This document shows, piece by piece, positions 1 through 8,677 of a DNA stretch of 64,000 nucleotides. The stretch lies in NCBI RefSeq assembly GCF_014851905.1, contig NZ_JACVAQ010000002.1, forward strand, positions 992,001 to 1,056,000, read 5' to 3'. Numbering within the stretch: position 1 is the stretch's first letter; every line of letters begins with the position of its first letter. Source of the DNA: Pseudomonas sp. PDM14 (GTDB taxonomy: Bacteria > Pseudomonadota > Gammaproteobacteria > Pseudomonadales > Pseudomonadaceae). Below the pieces are notes generated by a model. The model saw only the letters and a program-made list of their open reading frames with translations. It searched no databases and was not told the origin of the DNA. A program made the position numbers and the translations under genes.

Positions 1-875
1 GCAACGGCCGGCTCCAGCGACTCGATGGCCTTCTCGTGCGCCCTGCCAAAACCCTTCTGGCCTTTCAGCGAGAGCCTGGCCAGCACGACCTGGGCCCTGA
101 CGTTGCCAGCTTTCGCGGCCTTCTGTGCCCAGCTCCGCGCCTGCTCGAGGTCAGCGGCGGCGCCCCAGCCGTGGTAGAAGAAATCGGCGATGGCCCCGCT
201 ACCGTCCATATTTCCCGCTGCGGCAGCCTTGCGGTACCAGTCCAGCGCCTTGCCCCGATCGTGACTGACACCTATCGCGGATTCATAGCGGTAGCCGAGT
301 TGATACATCGCCTTGGCATCACCCGCCTCGGCCTGCGTGCGCAATTGGCCGGTGGCCTGTTCCTCGGCCAGCCTGGCCTGGGCCACACGCTGACGCTCCA
401 CCTCGGCCTGCTCCCGCGCCGCGGCCTCGCGCTGCGCTGCGGCCTGCTGTTCCTGCTTCTGCCGCTCGGCCTCGCGCTGCGCGGCCAGTGCCGCTTCCTG
501 GCGCTGACGCTCCGTCTCCAGCTGGCGTTGCTGTTCCTGCTGCTTGAGGGCATTGGCATTCAGCTGCGAGCTGCCGAACTCGACATCGATGCGTTTGGCC
601 GTGCCAGCACCAAGGCGCAGCGTCTTCTCGAACACGCGCTCACGAGCACTGTTCACGACCTTGACGACACGAAGCTCGACCGTGCCTGCGGCAACCTCGG
701 CATCCAACGAGCACTCGCCCTTGAACTGGCCATTGATGTACACCTCCGCGCCGTTGCCCTTATCGTCGCAACTGATGCGCAGCAAGGCCGTATTGGCGGC
801 CTGCAGGTCAGCGGATAGCAGAAGGCTCAGGCTGGCAAAGCCAAGCAGTGAGGTGATGCCGACGGATGTGCGCAT
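1..875 (-). CDS. PEGA / coiled-coil / Sel1-repeat exported protein (3' end cut by window edge)
   Basis: An open reading frame of 291 codons runs off the left edge without a stop, so the C-terminus is missing. It starts at ATG 875 with a signal peptide (hydrophobic residues about 8-26, ending near LQA). Residues about 28-70 look like a PEGA-type beta domain (..AEVYINGQFKGE..). Residues about 105-170 form a Gln/Glu/Arg/Ala-rich coiled coil. After that come Sel1-type repeats (AGDAKAMYQLGYRYES, then ALDWYRKAAAAGN, then ARSWAQKAAKAGN). Sel1 repeats are protein-protein interaction helices; PEGA domains are common in envelope proteins. Function is not known. The next gene on the same strand (907-2010) is also exported and coiled-coil rich, so the two may act together. 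Long frames on the opposite strand are shadows. Confidence 0.8.
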   Translation of the reverse strand, partial: MRTSVGITSLLGFASLSLLLSADLQAANTALLRISCDDKGNGAEVYINGQFKGECSLDAEVAAGTVELRVVKVVNSARERVFEKTLRLGAGTAKRIDVEFGSSQLNANALKQQEQQRQLETERQRQEAALAAQREAERQKQEQQAAAQREAAAREQAEVERQRVAQARLAEEQATGQLRTQAEAGDAKAMYQLGYRYESAIGVSHDRGKALDWYRKAAAAGNMDGSGAIADFFYHGWGAAADLEQARSWAQKAAKAGNVRAQVVLARLSLKGQKGFGRAHEKAIESLEPAV

Positions 876-906
876 GGTGTCGTGATGTTCCCAAAGTGAG
901 TGGGTT

Positions 907-2010
907 TCAGCGGCTGGAGGTCGGGCGCCTCTTTCCGGTGTCCGCTGCCTGGTAGTAGGTCAAGCAACCCCAGCTGTACTGGTTATTGGACGTGCCACAG
1001 ATACAGTCGGTCCTGGCCGTGACGGTTACATACCCCCGCCCCTCTTCCTCGGCCAGCTTGGTCGTCTGCCGGTCTTTCGCGATAGCGCACGCCTGTGTCC
1101 GCGTTTCCCCCGTGCCACTACCAGACCCCATCCAGGGTGCGATGACATGCCCCCAGCTCATGACGCTGTCGGGATACTGTTCGTAAGGGTTGCGTTCGGT
1201 GATGTCCGCTTTGCTCTCTTGCCTCGTCGGCTCCACCGCCTTGACGGGGGTGGTCGTGGAGCGAAGGGTGAGCGCGGGCTGCTGCCGTGCCTCGCTAAGC
1301 GATGCCTCGCCCTGCTGGAACGTTTCAGCCTGCTGACGCGCACGCTGTTCGTCGAGCCGCTGCTGACGGCGGCGCTCGGCTTGCGCGCTGACATCCGCCT
1401 GCAGCTGCGCCTGACGCTGCTCCAGCGCCATCCGTTGCTCGGCGTATTGCTGCTGCCTGTCGGCCACGACAGCAGCCAGCTCTGCCTGTTGCTGCTGAGC
1501 CTGGGCAATACGGTCATTGGCCGCCTGCTGCTCGGCCAGCTGGTTGGCCAGAGACTGATTCAGCAAGGCACCGAACAAGGCGATGTTCTGCGCCGTGCTG
1601 GCACCGCTATCGCTGTCCTGGTACGCCAGTTGCTCGGCCTGCCTCTGCGCAGCTTGCAGGCGCTCCTGTTCCTGTTCGATTTCGCGCTCGCGCTGGGCCA
1701 GCAATGCCGACTCTTCACGGGCCTGCTCCTGCTCGGCCAGCAGGTCAGCCTGCACCCGTTTCACGATCGCCTTGTCAGTCGGGGTATTGGCTCGCCGCGC
1801 CGCCAGCTGAAGCCGCTGCTCCACGCAGCTGTAGTCGCGGTTGATGATGCAGGTTTCCGCCTTGTCGATGGCCTCGTCGAAATCCATCTTGTCCAACCGG
1901 TCGAGCTGGTCGGCCAGGCGCCGCAGATCGGTATCGGCATGGGCAGGCAGCACCAGGCAGGTTGCAGAGAAGAACAACGCGGCGGGCAGGTGCTTCACGA
2001 ACGGTTTCAT
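907..2010 (-). CDS. Exported coiled-coil protein of unknown function
   Basis: This encodes 367 residues. I chose ATG 2010 (MKPFVKHLP..) over an upstream ATG at 2049 because it begins a clean signal peptide ending near AHA and has AGGGA about 8 bases before it. The mature protein opens with a short helical region containing two cysteines (..CIINRDYSCVEQ..). A long Gln/Ala/Glu/Arg coiled coil fills about residues 75-235. A globular C-terminal part of about 85 residues follows, with a cysteine pair (DCICG) and a further Cys near the end (WGCLTYYQ). I do not recognise the C-terminal domain. It lies 31 bases upstream of the Sel1 protein gene on the same strand, suggesting co-transcription. Confidence 0.75.
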   Translation of the reverse strand: MKPFVKHLPAALFFSATCLVLPAHADTDLRRLADQLDRLDKMDFDEAIDKAETCIINRDYSCVEQRLQLAARRANTPTDKAIVKRVQADLLAEQEQAREESALLAQREREIEQEQERLQAAQRQAEQLAYQDSDSGASTAQNIALFGALLNQSLANQLAEQQAANDRIAQAQQQQAELAAVVADRQQQYAEQRMALEQRQAQLQADVSAQAERRRQQRLDEQRARQQAETFQQGEASLSEARQQPALTLRSTTTPVKAVEPTRQESKADITERNPYEQYPDSVMSWGHVIAPWMGSGSGTGETRTQACAIAKDRQTTKLAEEEGRGYVTVTARTDCICGTSNNQYSWGCLTYYQAADTGKRRPTSSR

Positions 2011-2158
2011 CCGAGTCCCTGGAGAGCAGAAATGGCAGACGGCCATCATGCCCTAGTTCATCGGCCGGAGCGACGCCTGAAGCACCGACAAACAGGGTGG
2101 TTCCGGGCATGCGTCAGACGTCTCGCCATCCCCGGCAACGCCTTCAAAGCCATCCCGC

Positions 2159-3052
2159 TCACGCTTGTCGCACAAGCCGCGGCGCACGCCACAGTGACCA
2201 GCCCAGGGTCATGCCGGCTGCTGCCAGCAGGATCGCGGCAATACCGAGCAGTTGCAGTGCCTGCAGGTGGTGGTCGAAGGCCAGGTAGTCGACCAGGATC
2301 GCCACCACCGGGTAGATGAACGACAGCGTGCCGGTCAGCGCGGTCGGCAGCTTCTGGATCGCGCCGTAGAGCAGGATGTACATCAACCCGGTGTGCACCA
2401 CGCCCAGGGCGATCAGCATGGCCCAGGTGCCGGCGTCGCAGGGCAGGCTGCTGAAGTTGGCGAACGGCGCCAGCATCAGTGTGCCGACACAGACCTGGAT
2501 AAGTGCGATCAGGTGCGGCGGCGTGCCCTTGAGCTGCTTGGCCACGATGGCCGCCAGGGCATAGAAGAATGCCGCGCCGAAGGCCAGCAGCATGCCGCTG
2601 AGCGGGTCGCTGCCGCCCGTGCCGTGGCCGGGTTTGGCCTGCACGATCAGCAGCACGCCGATGAAGGCCAGCACCAACCAGGTCAGCTTGCTCGCGGTCA
2701 GGCGCTCGGCGAAGAACAGCGCGCCCAGGCCAACCAGAATGAACGGCTGCGTGTTGTACACCGCCGTGGCGATGGAGATCGACGCGCGCGGGTAAGCGGC
2801 GAACAACAGCAGCCAGTTGCAGACGATGGCTACGCCGCCCAGCGCGGCCAGGCCGAGCAGGCGCGGCGTCAGCGTACCGCGCAGCAAGCCGAGGGCGGCG
2901 CAGACGGCGAGCAACACCGGCGCGCCGATCAGGCAGCGCCAAAACACCACGTCCATCACCGGTTGTCCGGACATCACCACGAACCAGCCGATGGTTCCGG
3001 AAATCACCATGGCAGCGGTCATCTCGACCGTGCCGCGCGCCGTGCTGTTCAT
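2159..3052 (-). CDS. EamA/DMT-family inner-membrane transporter
   Basis: The 297-residue protein is made of about ten hydrophobic helices in two halves, the normal size and layout of the drug/metabolite transporter (EamA) family. Members export small metabolites or amino acids across the inner membrane; the substrate here cannot be read from sequence. Start ATG 3052 has a strong AGGAGG about seven bases upstream. It diverges from an Lrp/AsnC regulator at 3187 across 134 bases, an arrangement typical of an amino-acid exporter controlled by its neighbour (inference). A longer overlapping frame on the same strand (to 3344) is a shadow. Confidence 0.88.
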   Translation of the reverse strand: MNSTARGTVEMTAAMVISGTIGWFVVMSGQPVMDVVFWRCLIGAPVLLAVCAALGLLRGTLTPRLLGLAALGGVAIVCNWLLLFAAYPRASISIATAVYNTQPFILVGLGALFFAERLTASKLTWLVLAFIGVLLIVQAKPGHGTGGSDPLSGMLLAFGAAFFYALAAIVAKQLKGTPPHLIALIQVCVGTLMLAPFANFSSLPCDAGTWAMLIALGVVHTGLMYILLYGAIQKLPTALTGTLSFIYPVVAILVDYLAFDHHLQALQLLGIAAILLAAAGMTLGWSLWRAPRLVRQA

Positions 3053-3186
3053 TGAATACCCTCCTGCGTGAATCAGGTGGATAAATTATTCTGTGGCGCG
3101 CGGCTTTTACATGACCTAAAAAAGGCACAGCGATAAATAAACCTAATTTCCTTAGCCAGATCGGCGAATTTTCGGAGAATCGAAAA

Positions 3187-3651
3187 ATGCTCGACGATAC
3201 CGACCAGAAAATCCTCGAAGTGCTGCTGGCCGACTCGCGCGTGTCGCTCAAGGAACTGGCGCGCCAGGTTGGTCTGTCCTCGCCGAGCGCGTCCGAGCGC
3301 CTGCGTCGGCTGGAGGAGCGTGGGGTAATCCGCGGCTTCACCATCGAGATCGATCCGCGCGCACTGGGCTATCAGCTGCAGGCCATCGTGCGGATCAAGC
3401 CGCTGCCGGGCATGCTGCACGTGGTGCAGAAGCTGATCGAGGACACCCCGGAGTTCTGCGAGTGCGACAAGGTCACCGGTGACGATTGCTACATCGTGCG
3501 CCTGCACGTGCGCAGCATCGACCAGCTCGACCATATCCTCGACCGCATCGCCGACAAGGCGCAGACCAGCACCGCCATCGTCAAATCCCAGCCGATCAAG
3601 CGCCGTCCGCCGGGCATCGGCCAGCGCAGCGCCAAGGCACCGGGACGCTGA
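3187..3651 (+). CDS. Lrp/AsnC family transcriptional regulator
   Basis: 154 residues, the usual size for the family. Residues 1-60 form the winged helix-turn-helix (starts MLDDTDQKILEVLLADSRVS, with the recognition helix around LSSPSASERLRRLEE). The rest is the RAM/AsnC ligand-binding domain (..YQLQAIVRIKPLPGM..). Start ATG 3187 is preceded by CGGAGAA. Family members bind amino acids and control their transport or catabolism. The divergent EamA exporter is the likely target; this is inferred from position only. Confidence 0.92.
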   Translation: MLDDTDQKILEVLLADSRVSLKELARQVGLSSPSASERLRRLEERGVIRGFTIEIDPRALGYQLQAIVRIKPLPGMLHVVQKLIEDTPEFCECDKVTGDDCYIVRLHVRSIDQLDHILDRIADKAQTSTAIVKSQPIKRRPPGIGQRSAKAPGR

Positions 3652-3780
3652 CAGCCGCAGCGGCGACAGGGGAACTGGCCCTGGCGCGCGCGATTCCTTA
3701 CTATCCGCAGCCTTTCCGCCCTGCCCGTCCGCGCCTCGCCCGCCGCGCCGGGGCACAGCCGCTTTCGCCTCAGGTACTCC

Positions 3781-5223
3781 ATGAAAATCGCCCGTCTGCG
3801 TGCCGACATCCTGGCCGGACTCACCTCCTCCTTCGCCCTGGTGCCCGAATGCATCGCCTTCGCCCTGGTGGCGCAGCTCAATCCGCTGATGGGGCTGTAT
3901 GGCGCGTTCATCATCTGCACCATCACCGCCCTGTTCGGCGGCCGACCCGGAATGATCTCCGGCGCGGCCGGCTCGATGGCGGTGGTGATCGTCGCGCTGG
4001 TGGTGCAGCACGGCGTGCAGTACCTGTTGGCCACAGTGCTGCTCGGCGGGCTGCTGATGATCCTGTTCGGCGTGCTGCGCATGGGCAAGCTGGTGCGCAT
4101 GGTGCCGCACCCGGTGATGCTCGGCTTCGTCAACGGCCTGGCCATCGTCATCGCCCTGTCGCAGCTGGAGCACTTCCATGAGGGCGAAGGCTGGCTCAAG
4201 GGCACGCCGCTGTACTGGATGCTCGGCCTGGTGGCCCTGACCATGGCGGTGGTCTACCTGCTGCCCAAGCTGACCCGTGCGGTGCCACCGGCGCTGGTGG
4301 CGATCCTCGGCGTCGGCCTGCTGGTGCACTTCCTCGACCTGCCGACCCGTACCCTCGGCGACATGGCGCAGATCGCCGGCGGCCTGCCGCAGTTCGCCCT
4401 GCCGGACATCCCGTGGAACCTGGAAACCCTGCGCATCATCGCGCCGTATGCGGCGCTCATGGCCCTGGTCGGCCTGCTGGAAACCCTGCTCACGCTCAAC
4501 CTCACCGATGAGATCACCCAGAGCCGTGGTCACACCAACCGCGAGTGCGTGGCCCTCGGCGCAGCCAACGTGGTGTCCGGCGCGTTCGGCGGCATGGGCG
4601 GTTGCGCGATGATCGGCCAGACCGTGATCAACCTCAGCTCCGGTGGCCGAGGCCGGCTGTCCGGCGTGGTCAGCGGGGTGATGATCCTGCTCTTCGTGCT
4701 GTTCCTCTCGCCGCTGATCGAACTGATCCCGCTGGCCGCGTTGGTCGGGGTGATGTTCGTGGTGTCGCAGCAGACCTTCGCCTGGGGCTCGCTGCGCGTG
4801 CTCGGCAAGGTGCCGGCCAACGATGTGCTGGTGATCGGCGCGGTGACGGTGATCACCGTGCTCACCGACCTGGCCACCGCCGTGCTCTGCGGCATCATCG
4901 TCGCCGCGCTGAACTTCGCCTGGCACCACGCCCGCGAGCTGTACGCCGACACCGACGAACAGGCCGACGGCAGCAAGCTGTACCGCGCCCACGGCACGCT
5001 GTTCTTCGCCAGCACCACGCCCTTCCTCAATCTGTTCGACGTGGCCAACGATCCGCAGCAGGTGACCCTGGACTGCCGCCACCTGAGCTTCGTCGACTAC
5101 TCGGCCATCGCCGCGCTGAAGACCCTGCGTGAGCGCTACGAACGCGCGGGCAAGCACCTGCGCGTGGTGCACCTGTCCGAACGCTGCAAGCAACTGCTCA
5201 AGCGCGCCGGCGCCCACGACTGA
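3781..5223 (+). CDS. SulP family anion transporter with STAS domain
   Basis: 480 residues. The first about 380 are hydrophobic transmembrane segments beginning with the SulP signature region (..ILAGLTSSFALVPECIAFA..). The last about 90 residues form a cytoplasmic STAS domain (..VTLDCRHLSFVDYSAIAALK..). SulP proteins move sulfate, bicarbonate or dicarboxylates across the inner membrane. No carbonic anhydrase or sulfur gene adjoins it, so the substrate is open. It follows the Lrp gene by 129 bases and is probably a separate unit. The 778-codon frame on the opposite strand is a shadow. Confidence 0.9.
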   Translation: MKIARLRADILAGLTSSFALVPECIAFALVAQLNPLMGLYGAFIICTITALFGGRPGMISGAAGSMAVVIVALVVQHGVQYLLATVLLGGLLMILFGVLRMGKLVRMVPHPVMLGFVNGLAIVIALSQLEHFHEGEGWLKGTPLYWMLGLVALTMAVVYLLPKLTRAVPPALVAILGVGLLVHFLDLPTRTLGDMAQIAGGLPQFALPDIPWNLETLRIIAPYAALMALVGLLETLLTLNLTDEITQSRGHTNRECVALGAANVVSGAFGGMGGCAMIGQTVINLSSGGRGRLSGVVSGVMILLFVLFLSPLIELIPLAALVGVMFVVSQQTFAWGSLRVLGKVPANDVLVIGAVTVITVLTDLATAVLCGIIVAALNFAWHHARELYADTDEQADGSKLYRAHGTLFFASTTPFLNLFDVANDPQQVTLDCRHLSFVDYSAIAALKTLRERYERAGKHLRVVHLSERCKQLLKRAGAHD

Positions 5224-5263
5224 GGCGATAAGCGCCTTCGGATCAACGTTGCGCGCGCCGCCG

Positions 5264-5280
5264 TAAGGTGCGCCAGGCGC
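5264..5280. repeat. Short perfect palindrome of the GGTGCGCC type
   Basis: The sequence GGTGCGCC-A-GGCGCACC lies between the sulP stop and the converging SH3 gene. The same motif recurs near 23430-23489. Such short palindromes are common between genes in Pseudomonas; it may act as a weak bidirectional terminator, although no T-run follows. Confidence 0.55.
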
Positions 5281-5329
5281 ACCAGCAAGCCCGCAGATGA
5301 CCTCTGCTGCGCACTGCGCCCGGCAGGTG

Positions 5330-5980
5330 CTACACCCAGCCGTCGTTGCGCTTGCGCCGCACGCGCAGCATGGTTGGCAGGACCAGCCCGAGCAGCAGGC
5401 CGGCGCCACCGATGCTGCTGCCGTAGACCATATAGCGCATCAGCACCTGCTTGTTCTCGTCGCCCAACTGCGCCTGGGCCTCGCGCAGGTCGGCCTGGGC
5501 CTGGGTGAGCTGGCTGTCCAGGTCGCTGCGGGCAGCCTGCAGCTCGTCGATCAGCGCCTTGCGCGAATCCAGCGTCTCCTGCATGCCCTGCACGCGGGTC
5601 TTCCAGGTGTCGTCGATGCCCTTCAGCTCGGCGCCCAGGTCGGCGGCCTTCTGCTCCAGCTGCGGCAGACGCTCGGCCTGGCCGGGCACGCTTTGCAAGT
5701 CACGGGTGGCAATCCACACGCTGTCACCGTTCTCGCTGCGCACCTGGCTGTAGTCGCCTTGGCTGCGCAACAGCTCGACCTTCTGCCCGGAGGCGAGCGA
5801 GCCGACGATGCGGTAGCCATCGGTGGGGCCGCTGCGCACGTAGGTGGTCAGGCTGTCGCTGATCCAGCGCACCTCCTCGGCACTGGCGTCGGTCGTCCAC
5901 AGCGAGCCCAGCATGCAGGCCGCTAGTACGGGGTAACGCAGGGTGAAGCGAGAAACAGAAAACGGGCGAAAAACAGGCAT
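5330..5980 (-). CDS. SH3-domain envelope protein (YgiM-like, TIGR04211 type)
   Basis: 216 residues. I chose ATG 5980 rather than 6049 because it starts directly at a signal peptide (MPVFRPFSVSRFTLRYP..ASA). The mature N-terminus is a bacterial SH3 domain (..RWISDSLTTYVRSGPTDGYR.. to ..SVWIATRDLQSVPG), followed by a coiled coil at about residues 85-175. Near the C-terminus there is one transmembrane helix (..MVYGSSIGGAGLLLGLVL..) followed by a basic tail. This order matches the TIGR04211 family, proteins anchored to the inner membrane with a periplasmic SH3 domain. The role is unclear. Confidence 0.88.
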   Translation of the reverse strand: MPVFRPFSVSRFTLRYPVLAACMLGSLWTTDASAEEVRWISDSLTTYVRSGPTDGYRIVGSLASGQKVELLRSQGDYSQVRSENGDSVWIATRDLQSVPGQAERLPQLEQKAADLGAELKGIDDTWKTRVQGMQETLDSRKALIDELQAARSDLDSQLTQAQADLREAQAQLGDENKQVLMRYMVYGSSIGGAGLLLGLVLPTMLRVRRKRNDGWV

Positions 5981-6250
5981 GGGGCGATCTTCACTAATAC
6001 AGAGGAATGAAGCCCGCAACACGGGCGTGATGGCCGCCGGCCACCTCACGCGGTAGGCAAAACGCCCCGACCGGGCCGACTGCTGACAGACCCTGCATAA
6101 CCAGCAGAGTTCAGCGACCGCCCCGCGCGCCGACCACTAGCGCCAGTACCTGCAGCCCTTCCGCAGCGCGGCCCTTCTGCACAAATGTTCTAAACCCCAG
6201 GCCCCGGATCGCGCTAAGGTCACAGTCCCTTCCCCCGCCCGGAGCGCCCC

Positions 6251-7087
6251 GTGAGCACACGCAACTGGATCGACTTCACCCAGGATGCCGACACCGGCAT
6301 CGAGTCGATCCGTGCCCACTTCGAGGGCCACGCCTACGACCCGCACTGGCACGACAGCTACCTGGTCGGCGTCACCGAACAGGGCGTGCAGCAGTTCAAT
6401 TGCCGGCGCGAGAAGCACCTGAGCACGCCGGGCAAAGTGATCCTCCTTGAACCGGGGGAGATCCACGACGGCCATGCGCCGACCGAGGAAGGCTTTACCT
6501 ACTCGATGCTGTACATCGACCCGCAGTGGCTGGAGCGCGAGCTGCACGCGCTGTTCGAGCATGCGCCGGCGGACAGCACGCCGAGCTTCGCTAGCATCCT
6601 CAACAGCGACAGCCGCCTGGCCGGCGCCATCTTCCGTGCCTTCCAGACCCTGCACGAAGGCGACCTGCGCATCGTGCGGCAGACCGCAATCGACGACCTG
6701 CTCGGCACCATGACCAGCCGTCTGCAGTGGCGCAAACGGACGAATCCGGACCCACGCCTGCCGCTGGTGGCGCAACGCGCGCGTGATTACCTGCACGCGC
6801 ATTTCGACCAGGACATCGGCCTCGACGACCTGGCGGCGGCCTGCGGGGTGGATCGTTTCCGTCTCAGTCGCGCCTTCAAGAGCGCCTTCGGTCTGGCGCC
6901 GCACGCGTACCTGATCCAGCTGCGCCTGGCCAAAGCACGCCAGCGCCTGGCCCGTGGCGACAACCCGGCGGATGTCGCCAGCGCGCTGGGCTTTGCCGAC
7001 CAGAGCCACCTGGGCCGCTGGTTCCGCCGCGCTTACCGGCTCACTCCCGCCGACTACCGTCGCCGCTGCTCAAAGCTTCCAGACTGA
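6251..7087 (+). CDS. AraC family transcriptional regulator
   Basis: 278 residues starting at GTG 6251 (CGGAG ten bases upstream). The N-terminal about 150 residues form a cupin-like effector domain (..HWHDSYLVGVTEQGVQQF..). The C-terminal about 100 residues carry two helix-turn-helix motifs of the AraC/XylS type (..LDDLAAACGVDRFRLSRAFK.. and ..PADVASALGFADQSHLGRWF..). It ends 50 bases before a LysE-type exporter on the same strand, so it probably controls or is co-transcribed with that gene; this pair is common in pseudomonads. Confidence 0.92.
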   Translation: MSTRNWIDFTQDADTGIESIRAHFEGHAYDPHWHDSYLVGVTEQGVQQFNCRREKHLSTPGKVILLEPGEIHDGHAPTEEGFTYSMLYIDPQWLERELHALFEHAPADSTPSFASILNSDSRLAGAIFRAFQTLHEGDLRIVRQTAIDDLLGTMTSRLQWRKRTNPDPRLPLVAQRARDYLHAHFDQDIGLDDLAAACGVDRFRLSRAFKSAFGLAPHAYLIQLRLAKARQRLARGDNPADVASALGFADQSHLGRWFRRAYRLTPADYRRRCSKLPD

Positions 7088-7137
7088 CCCGCCGGCGCAA
7101 GGGAACATGGCGCATCCCCAACCGGAGACGCCACACC

Positions 7138-7737
7138 ATGCAATCGCTCTTACCCTTCCTGCTGTTCGCCTTCGTCGCCACCATCACGCCGGGGCCGACC
7201 AATATCCTGGCGCTGAGCCACGCCGCGCGCTTCGGCCTGCGCGCCACCTGGCCGCTGGTGCTCGGCGCCTGTATTGCGGCGGCGCTGATCGTGATGCTGG
7301 TCGGGCTGGGCCTGGGCGAGGCGCTGCTGCGCTACCCACGCGTGCAACTGGCGATGAGCTGGCTCGGCGCACTGTGGCTGAGCTGGCTGGCCTGGCAGCT
7401 GTGGCGCAGCGCGGCCACGCCGCTGAACACCGAGGCCGGCGGCCAGCGTGAACTTGGGCCGCTGGGCGCGGCGCTGCTGCAGCTGGTCAACCCCAAGGTG
7501 TGGATGATGGCGGTCGCGGTGGTCAGCGTGTTTGCCGCCGACAGCCCGGACAAGGCTGCTCGGGTAGCACAGCTGTCGCTGATCTTCCTGCTGATGGCAT
7601 TGCCGAGCATGAGCGCCTGGGCCCTGCTCGGTGTCGGCAGCGCGCGGTTGCTGCAGTCACCCAAGCGCATGCAGTGCTTCAATCAGGTGCTGGCGCTGCT
7701 GCTGTTCGTTTCGACCTGGTTGGCCCTGCTGCTCTAG
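7138..7737 (+). CDS. LysE/RhtB family amino-acid exporter
   Basis: 199 residues with about six hydrophobic helices. The N-terminus has the family signature (..ITPGPTNILALSHAARFGLR..) and mid-protein there is the typical QLVNPKVW segment. Members export amino acids or homoserine lactones across the inner membrane. Start ATG 7138 has CCGGAGA upstream. It follows an AraC regulator. Its stop codon overlaps the stop of the converging hydrolase gene by four bases. Confidence 0.9.
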   Translation: MQSLLPFLLFAFVATITPGPTNILALSHAARFGLRATWPLVLGACIAAALIVMLVGLGLGEALLRYPRVQLAMSWLGALWLSWLAWQLWRSAATPLNTEAGGQRELGPLGAALLQLVNPKVWMMAVAVVSVFAADSPDKAARVAQLSLIFLLMALPSMSAWALLGVGSARLLQSPKRMQCFNQVLALLLFVSTWLALLL

Positions 7738-8636
7738 GCGTGCCCTGACGACCCGCCGAGAGCAACCGCAGCGCTCAGCTGGCGCACCACCTCGGCTTCA
7801 ACCACCCCTTCTTGTTCATCCGTGGCGAACACCGCGCAGGTGGCCGTGCGCTCGCCCTGCGTGCAGTGGTACACCGCCACCACGCTGCCCGGCCCGCAGC
7901 CGGTGTGGCCGCTGAGCAGCAGGCCATCCTCCGCGGGGCCTTGCATCAGGCCGAGGGCATAACCCGGAGCGGTCCACGGTCGCCCGGGAATCGGCCCGCC
8001 CAGCACACGGACGCTCTGCATCTGCTGCAACAGGTCGTCCGGCAGCAGGTCGCCACGCAGCAGGCAGTCGAGGAACACCGCAGCCTCGCCGAGCGGCCCA
8101 ACCAGCAGGCCGTGGTAGACCCAGCCGGGGTGATAGCGGGCAGCGCTGCCCATGTTCACGGTCTGCAGATCAGCCGACGTGCGCGCCAGGCGCACCTGCG
8201 CCAGGCCGAGCGGGGCGAACGCTCGCTGCTGCAGCGCCTGCTCCAGCGCCAGGCCGGTGCTGCGTTCGATGAGCCGTACCACGTACAGGTAACCGACATT
8301 CGAATAACGCCAGCCATTGCCCGGCTCGTAGCGCAGCCGCGTGGCATCGAGGCGCTGCAGCATGCTCTCGGCCGACCAGGGCGGGTCGTGCCGGGCGACG
8401 GCAGCATGGTAGTCGGCCAGCTCGCTGTAGTCGGCCAGGCCGGCCTCATGGCGCAGCAACTGGCGCAGGCTGAACGGCCCTTCGGCGAGTGGTTCGTCGA
8501 GGTCGAGCAGGCCATCACGCACCAGTGTCAGCGCCGTGCTGGCCAGCACCGTCTTGGTGAAGCTCCACCATGGCACCCACTGCGCAGGCGACGTGGCGGG
8601 CAGAGGGCAACCATGGGCGATGAGGGAAATGTGCAT
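7734..8636 (-). CDS. Serine beta-lactamase-like hydrolase (class C/esterase fold)
   Basis: 300 residues when started at ATG 8636 (MHISLIAHG..). The upstream extension to 8711 reads like non-coding sequence. Three class C motifs are visible: SxxK as SFTK (S25-K28), the tyrosine motif YSN in WRYSNVGY, and HTG in LSGHTGCGPG near the end. No signal peptide is evident, so a cytoplasmic esterase or peptidase is more likely than a true periplasmic beta-lactamase. The active-site serine is unusually close to the N-terminus. Substrate unknown. Confidence 0.85.
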   Translation of the reverse strand: MHISLIAHGCPLPATSPAQWVPWWSFTKTVLASTALTLVRDGLLDLDEPLAEGPFSLRQLLRHEAGLADYSELADYHAAVARHDPPWSAESMLQRLDATRLRYEPGNGWRYSNVGYLYVVRLIERSTGLALEQALQQRAFAPLGLAQVRLARTSADLQTVNMGSAARYHPGWVYHGLLVGPLGEAAVFLDCLLRGDLLPDDLLQQMQSVRVLGGPIPGRPWTAPGYALGLMQGPAEDGLLLSGHTGCGPGSVVAVYHCTQGERTATCAVFATDEQEGVVEAEVVRQLSAAVALGGSSGHA

Positions 8637-8677
8637 GCTCGGCTGACTCGACAGAGCGTTGGAAGGTGGGCGCCGAC

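Noticed and set aside
36..818. A 260-codon plus-strand frame at the left edge
   Set aside because: The opposite strand encodes a clear signal peptide, PEGA-like domain and Sel1 repeats over the same bases.
3073..5409. A 778-codon minus-strand frame opposite sulP
   Set aside because: Low-complexity His/Gln/Ala/Asp composition and complete overlap with SulP and Lrp genes mark it as a shadow.
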